A DNA stretch of 64,000 bases from Pseudonocardia parietis. GTDB taxonomy: Bacteria > Actinomycetota > Actinomycetes > Mycobacteriales > Pseudonocardiaceae. Below, piece after piece: positions 57,900-64,000 of the stretch. Made by a program: the position numbers and the translations under genes. The stretch's first letter is position 1. Each line of letters starts with the position of its first letter. The notes under the pieces are model-generated. The model searched no databases. It saw only the letters and a program-made list of their open reading frames with translations, and was not told the origin of the DNA. The stretch is taken from positions 2,294,001 through 2,358,000 of the forward strand of contig NZ_JAGINU010000001.1 in assembly GCF_017876315.1 (NCBI RefSeq), written 5' to 3'.

Positions 57900-59253
57900 G
57901 GGACATCCGTTCGAGATCCTCCTCGGTGAGGGCGAGGCCCCGGGTCAGCGGGCACGAGGCGAGCATGCGGACCTGGTCGCTGCTGCGCATCGTCCGCTCC
58001 GGGATCGGCGTGACCAGGTCGATCCGGCGGCCCTGCTTGATCACCTCGGCGATCCGCTCGCGCTCCTGCAGGATCCGGATGTCGGCCAGCGGGTCGCCGT
58101 CGACCACCAGGACGTCGGCGATCCGGCCGGGCTCGAGCGTGCCGAGCTCGCCCTCCATGCGCATGGCGAACGCGCCGTTGCGGGTCGCGGCGACGATCGC
58201 GTCCATCGGGCTCATGCCCATGTACTCGACGAACATCTCCAGCTCACGGGCGTGCCACTCGCCGACGGGGGTGACCGCGAACCCGGTCTCCGACCCGGTC
58301 AGGAACGGCACCCCCTGCTGGTGCGCCTTGTGCATCTGGGCCGCGGTCACCTCGATCTCGGCGCGGAACACCTTGAGCAGCTCCGGCGCCGAACCGATCT
58401 TCGCGCCGTAGTCGGCCAGGTTGCCGAGCAAGGTGAACGTGGGGCACAGGGCCGCGCCCGACTCGAGCACCGCCTCCAGCGCCTCGTCGTCCATGTAGGA
58501 CGCGTGGTAGATCAGGTCGACGCCGGCGCGGGCCGCGTCGCGGGTGGACTCGGAGTTGCGGCAGTGCGCGACGACCTTCGTGTTGAGCTCGTGCGCGGCG
58601 TCGCAGACGGTCCGCAGCTCGTCGAAGCTCCAGACCTTGACCTCGGGGCCCTTCATCGACGGGATCAGCCCGGTGACCATGATCTTGATCCAGTCGACGC
58701 CGTACTTGATCTGGCGGCGGATCTCGTTGACCATCATGTCCCGGTTGTGCACCACGGTGGCGTAGCCGGTCCGGCCCTCGTCGGCGATCATCCTGCCCGC
58801 GGTGCCGCCGAGCATGGTCATCAGCGCCTGGCCGCCGGCCCGCATGCGCGGGCCCTCCACGATCCCGGTGTCGATGGCGTCGCGCAGCTCGACGCCGATG
58901 TTCCACAGGCAGTCCGCGTCGAGGACGCTGGTCACCCCGGCGCGCAGGACCTTGCGCGCGTTGTAGGCGGACAGCATCGAGCTGTACGCCTCGGTGCGGT
59001 GGTGGAAGAGCTCGTCGTTGCCGGTCGGCTCGCCGAACGTGAGGTGCGTGTGTGCGTCGATCAGGCCGGGCATCACGGTCCGGCCGGTCGCGTCGATCCG
59101 CTCGTCCGGCGGGTTCGCCGCCGCCTCGGAGACCGCCGCCGCACCCGTCGAGTGGATCCGGCCGTCCCGGAGCAGGACGTGCTCGTCGGGCCGGGGCGCG
59201 GCCCCGGTGCCGTCGATGACCGTCCCGCCCGTGATGAGGATGCTGTCGCCCAT
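57892..59253 (-). CDS. Amidohydrolase family protein (imidazolonepropionase/prolidase-like)
   Basis: This 453-aa metallohydrolase has an N-terminal beta-sandwich (ILITGGTVIDGTGAAPRPDEHVLLRDGRI), metal-binding DAHTHL, WIKIMVTG with the probable carbamylated Lys, VVAHCRNS and IYHASYMD. Its last metal-site segment is LTGSETGFAV, where Asp is usual. The C-terminal sandwich contains GRIADVLVVDGDPLADI. It cleaves a cyclic amide, ester or C-N bond of unknown substrate. ATG at 59253 begins MGDSILI; a GTTAGTAG-type motif is 29 nt upstream. Confidence 0.88.
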   Translation of the reverse strand: MGDSILITGGTVIDGTGAAPRPDEHVLLRDGRIHSTGAAAVSEAAANPPDERIDATGRTVMPGLIDAHTHLTFGEPTGNDELFHHRTEAYSSMLSAYNARKVLRAGVTSVLDADCLWNIGVELRDAIDTGIVEGPRMRAGGQALMTMLGGTAGRMIADEGRTGYATVVHNRDMMVNEIRRQIKYGVDWIKIMVTGLIPSMKGPEVKVWSFDELRTVCDAAHELNTKVVAHCRNSESTRDAARAGVDLIYHASYMDDEALEAVLESGAALCPTFTLLGNLADYGAKIGSAPELLKVFRAEIEVTAAQMHKAHQQGVPFLTGSETGFAVTPVGEWHARELEMFVEYMGMSPMDAIVAATRNGAFAMRMEGELGTLEPGRIADVLVVDGDPLADIRILQERERIAEVIKQGRRIDLVTPIPERTMRSSDQVRMLASCPLTRGLALTEEDLERMSHV

Positions 59254-59281
59254 GACACCTCCTGTCGGCTTGTGAGTGGAG

Positions 59282-59296
59282 AGCCTAGCTACTACC
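59282..59296. promoter_or_regulatory. GTTAGTAG motif, copy 3 (amidohydrolase promoter)
   Basis: GCCTAGCTACTACCC shares CTAGCTACTA with copy 2 and lies 29 nt upstream of the amidohydrolase start, nearly the same distance as copy 2 from the ferredoxin. Confidence 0.55.
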
Positions 59297-59436
59297 CGCA
59301 CCCGGTGCCAGGGCACTCGATCCCCGCCGCGTGCGCCGTGCTGTTCGATGCTCTGAACAGGGTATCCGGTATCCGTGCGGGGCGGGTCCGGCGCGCAGCC
59401 GGGCTGCGGGACGTCGGGGCGCCGTACCGAGCGGCG

Positions 59437-59455
59437 CCGGTTAGTAGTGAGAAGC
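59437..59455. promoter_or_regulatory. GTTAGTAG motif, copy 4 (FAD oxidoreductase promoter)
   Basis: CCGGTTAGTAGTGAGAAGC contains GGTTAGTAG and the distal AGC. It lies 58 nt upstream of the FAD oxidoreductase GTG. The remaining 59254-59512 interval shows no gene. Confidence 0.5.
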
Positions 59456-59512
59456 TTGACCACGCTCCGGTCGTCTCTCTAGGTTGTCCACGGGCTCACA
59501 AGGAGGTGGGAC

Positions 59513-60982
59513 GTGGCCGCACCGGCGGAGACGCTCCAGGCTGACGTGGTGGTTCTCGGCGCCGGTCCGGGCGGCATGGCGGCCGTCGCCGCCGCGGCGG
59601 ACGCCGGCGCGACCGTCGTCGTGCTCGAGGCGCAGGAACACATCGGCGGGAACGCCGTCTGGTCCACCGGGTACCTGGCCTTCGTCGGGTCCGCGATGCA
59701 GGCCGAGCAGGGCATCGTCGACGACGAGGAGCGGTTCGTCGCGGACGCGCGTGCCCAGGCCGAGCTCCTGGCGGACCGCTACGGCCTCGAGTGGGACGAG
59801 GACCTCGTCCGGCTGTTCGCCCGGGAGAGCGCCCGTACCTACGACGACCTGACCGAGCGCGGGGTCCGCTTCACCCGCTTCATCCCGCGACCGCGTCAGC
59901 ACTCGGTCGACCGGATGGCGGCGGTCGAGGACAGCTGGATGCTCGGGCGTGCGTACACCGCCGACTTCCGGCGCGACGAGGTCACCGTCCGGTACGGCAC
60001 GGTCGCGGACCGGCTGGTCGTCGAGGACGGCCGGGTGACCGGCGTGCTCGCCCACCGCAGCTCCGACGGCGGGCAGGTCCGGGTCGAGGCACGCCGCGCG
60101 GTCGTGCTCGCGACCGGTGGCTACCAGGCCAACCCGGATCTGCGGCGCCGGTTCCAGCCCGGCTTCGCCGCCCGCGGGCCGTACCTGGGCATCGACAGCT
60201 GCCGCGGCGACGGCCACCTGATGGGCCAGGCGGTGGGCGGTGACCTCGTGAACATGACCGTGGTGCCGCCGCTGGTCATCGTGTCCTCCTCGGTGGTCGA
60301 GGACGCGATCGCGGTCAACCCGGCGGGGGAGCGCTTCCACGACGAGGCCGGACCGTACGAGGAACGGGTCGAACGACTGCGTGCCGAACCCGGGCGCCGG
60401 GCCTGGTACGTCGTCGACAGCACGGTCGCGGGGGAGAAGGAGGCGCTGATCGGGCAGATGCCCGAGCCTGCGGTGCAGGCTCCGACCCTGGCCGCGCTCG
60501 CCGGGCTCATCGGCGTCCCCGGGGCCGCGCTGGAGAGCACGGTGCAGCGCTGGAACGCCTTCCTCGACGGCGGGGCGGACACCGACCCGGACTTCGGCCG
60601 CGTCGTGCTGCCCCCGGGCCGCCGCCGCTGCGAGACCGGCCCGTTCACGGCCGTACCGATGATCGAGGGCATCAACTTCTGCTGCGGCGGCTTCCGCACC
60701 ACGACCGAGCAGCGGGTGATCGACGTGTTCGGGCGGACCCTGCCGGGGCTGTTCGCGGTCGGCGACTGCGTCGGCGGCCTCAACCCGGTCTCGGATCTCG
60801 GGGGGATCCACATCTGCGGCGCGCTGACGTTCGGCCGGCTGGCCGGTCGGGCCGCCGCCCTCGGTGACACCGACGCGGCCGATCACGGATCGGTGCTCCA
60901 CGCCGGCATGCCCTCCATGCTCGGCACCCGCGTCGCCCTCGTGCACCTCGACGGCCGGCTCGACGCGGCCACCCCGGGCTGA
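59513..60982 (+). CDS. FAD-dependent oxidoreductase (fumarate reductase/KstD-like flavoprotein)
   Basis: This 489-aa protein of the FAD_binding_2 family has VVVLGAGPGGMAAVAAAADAG near the N-terminus, QEHIGGNAVWSTGYLAF, AVVLATGGYQANPDL and the C-terminal FAD segment GLFAVGDCVGGLNPVSDLGGIHICGALTFGRLAG. Members reduce or desaturate enoate- or ketosteroid-like substrates. The GTG start follows AAGGAGG by 6 nt. It is the first gene of a plus-strand operon with an LLM enzyme (56-nt gap) and a Gfo/Idh/MocA-like protein. Confidence 0.87.
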   Translation: MAAPAETLQADVVVLGAGPGGMAAVAAAADAGATVVVLEAQEHIGGNAVWSTGYLAFVGSAMQAEQGIVDDEERFVADARAQAELLADRYGLEWDEDLVRLFARESARTYDDLTERGVRFTRFIPRPRQHSVDRMAAVEDSWMLGRAYTADFRRDEVTVRYGTVADRLVVEDGRVTGVLAHRSSDGGQVRVEARRAVVLATGGYQANPDLRRRFQPGFAARGPYLGIDSCRGDGHLMGQAVGGDLVNMTVVPPLVIVSSSVVEDAIAVNPAGERFHDEAGPYEERVERLRAEPGRRAWYVVDSTVAGEKEALIGQMPEPAVQAPTLAALAGLIGVPGAALESTVQRWNAFLDGGADTDPDFGRVVLPPGRRRCETGPFTAVPMIEGINFCCGGFRTTTEQRVIDVFGRTLPGLFAVGDCVGGLNPVSDLGGIHICGALTFGRLAGRAAALGDTDAADHGSVLHAGMPSMLGTRVALVHLDGRLDAATPG

Positions 60983-61037
60983 CCGCCCGCGGCGACGACC
61001 ACCCGGCCGTCCGCCACCGCCTTCCCGAGGAGACATC

Positions 61038-62054
61038 GTGTCCGTCGGAGTGCTGTTCACCCAGGGCCTGGTCACCGGCGAGCCCCGCCACGTCCTCGCC
61101 GAGATCCTCGAGCAGGCCGAGGTCGCGGACCGGTCCGGTTTCGCGGCCGCGCTCACCACCGAGCACAAGTACTCCGACGAGTACTTCGGCTCCCCGATCC
61201 CGCTCTCGTTCGCGATCGCCGCCCGTACCGAACGCGTGCGGGTCGGCACCGCGATCGCCATCGCACCGCTCTACAACCCGGTGGAGCTCGCCCAGGACGC
61301 GGCGATGCTCGACCAGCTCTCCGGCGGCCGGGCCTGGCTCGGACTCGGTGCGGGCTACATGCCGGTCGACTACTCGACGGTCGGGGTGAGCTGGGAGGAC
61401 CGCGCCCAGCGGTTCGACGAGACGGTCCGGATCCTGCGGGCCGCCCACGGCGCCGAGCGCTTCTCGTTCGACGGGAGCATCTACTCCTTCGACGACGTCG
61501 CCGTGATCCCGCGACCGGTGGCCGCCGAGGGGATCCCGCTGCACCTCGCGGCCTGGACCCCGGGCGGGCTGCGCCGCGCCGGCCGGTTGGGCGACGGCTG
61601 GATCACCAACGCCCTGATGTCGTTGCCGACGATGACCGCGATGGCCGACGGGTACCGCGCCGCGGCCACGGCGGCCGGTCGCACCCCGCACGTCACCGCG
61701 GTCCGCTTCTGCTGGCCCTACACCTCCCGGGCGGCCGCACTCGAGAAGTTCGGCGACACCGCCCTGGCGATGGCGCGCACGCTCTTCGACTACGGGGCGA
61801 TCACCGACCTCCCCGGCGTCGGTTCGTCCGCCGAGATCACGCTCGAGGAGTTCGTCCGGGACCGGTTCGTCTTCGGCACCCCCGACGAGTGCGTCGAGAC
61901 GATCCGCCGGTTCTCCGACGACGCCGGCGTCGACGACTTCCTGATGGTCTTCCGGTACCCGACCGGCCCGGACCACGCCGCCGTCATGGAGGCCATGGAG
62001 CTCTTCGCGGGAGAGGTCATGCCGCACCTCGCCGCACCGGCGGTCCCGGCGTGA
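61038..62054 (+). CDS. LLM-class flavin/F420-dependent oxidoreductase
   Basis: This luciferase-like TIM-barrel protein of about 338 aa has ADRSGFAAALTTEHKYSDEYFGSPIPLSFAIAART, then VRVGTAIAIAPLYNPVELAQDAAMLDQLSGGRAWLGLGAGY and FDDVAVIPRPVAAEGIPLHLAAWTPGGLRRAGRLGDGW. It may be a monooxygenase or F420 oxidoreductase. GAGGAGA lies 5 nt before the GTG, and the stop overlaps the next GTG. It is not a close copy of the LLM protein at 25.3 kb and lacks that gene's insertion. Confidence 0.88.
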   Translation: MSVGVLFTQGLVTGEPRHVLAEILEQAEVADRSGFAAALTTEHKYSDEYFGSPIPLSFAIAARTERVRVGTAIAIAPLYNPVELAQDAAMLDQLSGGRAWLGLGAGYMPVDYSTVGVSWEDRAQRFDETVRILRAAHGAERFSFDGSIYSFDDVAVIPRPVAAEGIPLHLAAWTPGGLRRAGRLGDGWITNALMSLPTMTAMADGYRAAATAAGRTPHVTAVRFCWPYTSRAAALEKFGDTALAMARTLFDYGAITDLPGVGSSAEITLEEFVRDRFVFGTPDECVETIRRFSDDAGVDDFLMVFRYPTGPDHAAVMEAMELFAGEVMPHLAAPAVPA

Positions 62055-63064
62055 CGGCACTGCGGATCGGGCTGATCGGCGTCAACTACGCGCAGGTCAC
62101 GCACCTGCCGGCCTACCGGGCCCTCGCCGCCGAGGGACTGGTGGAGCTGGTCGCCCTGGCCACCGCGCGACCGGAGACGGCGCGGGCGGCGGCCGACCGG
62201 CACGGCGTGCCCCGCGCCCATGTGGGCTACCAGGCGCTCTGCGCGGACCCCGACGTCGACCTGGTCGACATCGTGACCCGGCCCAGCCTGCACCTCGAGA
62301 TGGCCCGTGCGGCGCTGGACGCCGGGAAGCGGGTGCTGTGCGAGGCCCCGCTCGCCCCGACGGTCGCCGAGGGGGAGGAGCTCGCGACGGCCGCGCGCGA
62401 CCGCGGGTTCGTCGACATGCAGTCGCGCTTCCAGCCCGGACTGGCCGAGCTCCGCAGGCGGGTGCGCGACGGCTACGTCGGCCGGGTCGACAACGTGGCG
62501 GTCACCGCGTTCTACCCCACCTTCACGACCGAGGCGGCGGTCGCCGGGTCGGGGTGGTGCGCCGAGGCGGTGCACGGGGCGAGCTCGCTGCGCGTGCACG
62601 GGCTGCACACCGCGGACCTGCTGCGGTGGACGTTCGGCGAGCTGACCGACGTCCGGGGCAGCGCGGCGACCCGTGAGCCCGCCTGGCTCGGCCGGGTCGC
62701 CGCCGACAGCGCCGACTCCGCGGCCTGGACCGCACGGACCGCCGACGGCGCGGTGTGCTCGGTGCACACCTCCTGGGTCGCGCCGCTCGGCGCCGGTTTC
62801 CGGATGGTGGTGCACGGCTCCGAGGGAGTGCTCAGGGCCGAGGCCGACGGGCACACCGGTCACTTCCCGGTGCGGCTGTGCGGAGCGCGGTCCGGCGACG
62901 ACGGGGTGCGGGAGCTGGTGCCGGCGAGCGGCGGGCCGGCGAGCGCCTTCGAGGCGCTGGCCCGTGCGCTGGCCGGCGGGGACACCGCGGGCGTCCCGAC
63001 GTTCGACGACGGGCTGGCCGCGCTGCGGGTCGCCGCGGCGGTGGAGTGCGGTCCCGCGGCCTGA
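62051..63064 (+). CDS. Gfo/Idh/MocA-family oxidoreductase-like protein with altered EKP motif
   Basis: This protein of about 337 aa has a Rossmann N-terminus (LRIGLIGVNYAQVTHLPAYRALA) and a GFO/IDH C-terminal domain (ELRRRVRDGYVGRVDNVAVTAFYPT, SSLRVHGLHTADLLRWTFGELTDVRG). The usual EKP motif, whose Lys contacts cofactor and substrate, reads CEAPLAP with Ala at residue 99, and the first glycine loop is GLIGVNYA rather than GxGxxG. The enzyme may therefore be inactive as a dehydrogenase or use another mechanism. Its GTG overlaps the LLM stop. Confidence 0.83.
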   Translation: MTALRIGLIGVNYAQVTHLPAYRALAAEGLVELVALATARPETARAAADRHGVPRAHVGYQALCADPDVDLVDIVTRPSLHLEMARAALDAGKRVLCEAPLAPTVAEGEELATAARDRGFVDMQSRFQPGLAELRRRVRDGYVGRVDNVAVTAFYPTFTTEAAVAGSGWCAEAVHGASSLRVHGLHTADLLRWTFGELTDVRGSAATREPAWLGRVAADSADSAAWTARTADGAVCSVHTSWVAPLGAGFRMVVHGSEGVLRAEADGHTGHFPVRLCGARSGDDGVRELVPASGGPASAFEALARALAGGDTAGVPTFDDGLAALRVAAAVECGPAA

Positions 63065-63109
63065 CCCGGTACGGGGTGGCGCCGGGCCGGAACGGCGCCA
63101 CCCCGAGCT

Positions 63110-63568
63110 TCAGGACATCTTCTGCGCGGCGCTCTCGATCGCCTGACGGATGCGGAAGTAGGTACCGCAGCGGCAGACGTTCTCGATCGCCCGGATGTCC
63201 TCGTCGGTCGGTGACGAGGTGCGCTTGAGCAGGTCGACCGCCGCCATGATCTGGCCCGGCTGGCAGTACCCGCACTGCGCGACGTCCTGCTCCAGCCATG
63301 CCTCCTGCACGGGGTGCAGGGTGTCGCCGTCGGCGAGCCCCTCGATGGTGGTGACCTCGCGGCCCTCCACGGTGGACACCTTCACCGAGCAGGGGCGGAC
63401 GGCCTCGCCGTCGAGCAGGCTGGTGCAGGCCTTGCAGACGTCGATGCCGCACCCGTACTTCGGGCCGGTGACGCCGAGCTTGTCGCGCAGCGCCCACAGC
63501 AGGGGCAGGTCCTCCGGTGCGTCGACCGTGACGTCGGAGCCGTTCAGGGTGAATCCGTACACGGGCAT
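63110..63568 (-). CDS. (2Fe-2S) subunit of molybdenum hydroxylase (IorA-like)
   Basis: This protein of about 152 aa begins MPVYGFTLNGSDVTVDAPEDLPLLWALRDKLG. It has one cluster motif with Cys40, Cys45, Cys48 and Cys60 and a second with Cys99, Cys102, Cys132 and Cys134 (QCGYCQPGQ, NVCRCGTYFRI). The LPLLW start and CRCGTY ending match isoquinoline 1-oxidoreductase-type alpha subunits, which pass electrons to a cytochrome instead of an FAD subunit. It follows the large-subunit gene by 4 nt. Confidence 0.88.
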   Translation of the reverse strand: MPVYGFTLNGSDVTVDAPEDLPLLWALRDKLGVTGPKYGCGIDVCKACTSLLDGEAVRPCSVKVSTVEGREVTTIEGLADGDTLHPVQEAWLEQDVAQCGYCQPGQIMAAVDLLKRTSSPTDEDIRAIENVCRCGTYFRIRQAIESAAQKMS

Positions 63569-63572
63569 GGGG

Positions 63573-64000
63573 TCATCCCTCGGGGAAGGCCGGCGGCGGG
63601 AGCAGGCCGGGCGGGATCGGCTCGAAGTCGATCGGGTGGTTGATGGGGAAGCTGCGCGGCCGGGTGCCGGTCGCGCGGGCGTAGGCGTTCGCGATGGCAC
63701 CGGTCGGTGCGGCCATGCCGACCTCACCGGCACCGCCGATCTGCTCGCCGACCGGCGGCATGATGATGATCTCCAGGTCGTCCGGGAAGTCCTTCTGCCG
63801 GGCGAAGTGGTACTCGCTGTAGCTGCCTTCCAGCGGCAGCCCGTCGACCACGTGCAGCCCGGCCCGCAGCGTCAGCGAGATCGCCTCGGCGAGCCCGCCC
63901 TGCATCTGCGCCTCCAGTCCGAGCGGGTTGATCGCCCGGCCGACGTCGACGGCCATCACCGCCTTGGTGACCTGCGGGTTCCGCGGGTCACGGCAGTCGA
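63573..64000 (-). CDS. Molybdenum hydroxylase large subunit (IorB-like), C-terminal part
   Basis: This gene enters from the right edge, and only its last 142 or so codons are visible. DCRDPRNPQVTKAVMAVDVGRAINPLGLEAQMQGGLAEAIS and VGEQIGGAGEVGMAAPTGAIANAYARATG are the ending of aldehyde-oxidase/IorB-type subunits. The conserved active-site Glu is probably the one in GGAGEVG. The final FPEG lies 4 nt before the small-subunit ATG. Together they are a second, different molybdenum hydroxylase next to the CoxS/CoxL-like one. Confidence 0.85.
   Translation of the reverse strand, partial: DCRDPRNPQVTKAVMAVDVGRAINPLGLEAQMQGGLAEAISLTLRAGLHVVDGLPLEGSYSEYHFARQKDFPDDLEIIIMPPVGEQIGGAGEVGMAAPTGAIANAYARATGTRPRSFPINHPIDFEPIPPGLLPPPAFPEG

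Noticed and set aside
1..64000. tRNA, rRNA, prophage, integrase or insertion-sequence genes.
   Set aside because: I found no cloverleaf-like sequence with standard arms, no transposase or integrase motifs and no terminal repeats flanked by target duplications. A tRNA-scan would be the proper check.

Overview
The window is about 64 kb of very GC-rich DNA with GTG and TTG starts, ATGA/GTGA stop-start overlaps, a mycothiol-dependent isomerase family protein, a mycofactocin-coupled SDR, luciferase-like (LLM) flavin/F420 enzymes and a DUF222-HNH gene. This points to a filamentous or nocardioform actinobacterium. A Pseudonocardiaceae member such as Pseudonocardia is my best guess, but the sequence does not prove it. 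I saw no rRNA, tRNA, CRISPR array or insertion sequence. It reads as an accessory catabolic and stress region of a chromosome or large replicon.

Layout. (1) 0-13.6 kb: a GntR/FCD regulator and the start of an MFS transporter gene face a nine-kilobase operon of two MmgE/PrpD proteins, an acyl-CoA dehydrogenase, an ADP-forming acyl-CoA synthetase and an iron/AEP-type ABC importer. A convergent enoyl-CoA hydratase/SDR/MaoC operon follows, and its promoter carries a sequence resembling the GntR palindrome. (2) 13.7-18.2 kb: a divergent P450/TetR pair, a short methyltransferase, a DUF1801 protein and an ArsR-SRPBCC-mycothiol isomerase cassette. (3) 18.2-32.0 kb: a catabolic island with two AMP-forming ligases, a mycofactocin-coupled SDR, a branched-chain-amino-acid-type ABC importer, an LLM enzyme, an NTF2-like protein, a TetR regulator, an MDR oxidoreductase and an acyl-CoA dehydrogenase. 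A 20-bp motif occurs at six promoters here and probably binds the TetR protein.

(4) 32.0-42.3 kb: SurE-PfkB, a deleted SDR, two small proteins, a molybdopterin oxidoreductase, an alpha/beta hydrolase, and a small ORF followed by an ATP-grasp ligase and a CocE-type hydrolase. Seven transcription units here have a SigB/SigF-type stress promoter (GNNT, 14-16 nt, GGGTA), mostly 2-11 nt from the start codon, which suggests leaderless mRNAs. A hemerythrin gene lies just beyond. (5) 42.9-46.0 kb: repeat-rich DNA around a DUF222-HNH gene with a LexA-like box. (6) 46.0-52.6 kb: a surface-saccharide block with a glycosyltransferase-HAD fusion, a pyruvyltransferase-family protein, two glycosyltransferases and a frameshifted P450.

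(7) 52.5-64 kb: a second catabolic island with an NTF2-like protein, ThuA, CoxS/CoxL-type molybdenum hydroxylase subunits without an FAD subunit, a 3Fe-4S ferredoxin, two amidohydrolases, an FAD oxidoreductase, an LLM enzyme, a Gfo/Idh/MocA-like protein with an altered EKP motif, and a second IorA/IorB-like molybdenum hydroxylase cut by the window end. Four promoters in this island share a GTTAGTAG-type motif. The substrates of the three catabolic blocks cannot be read from sequence alone.
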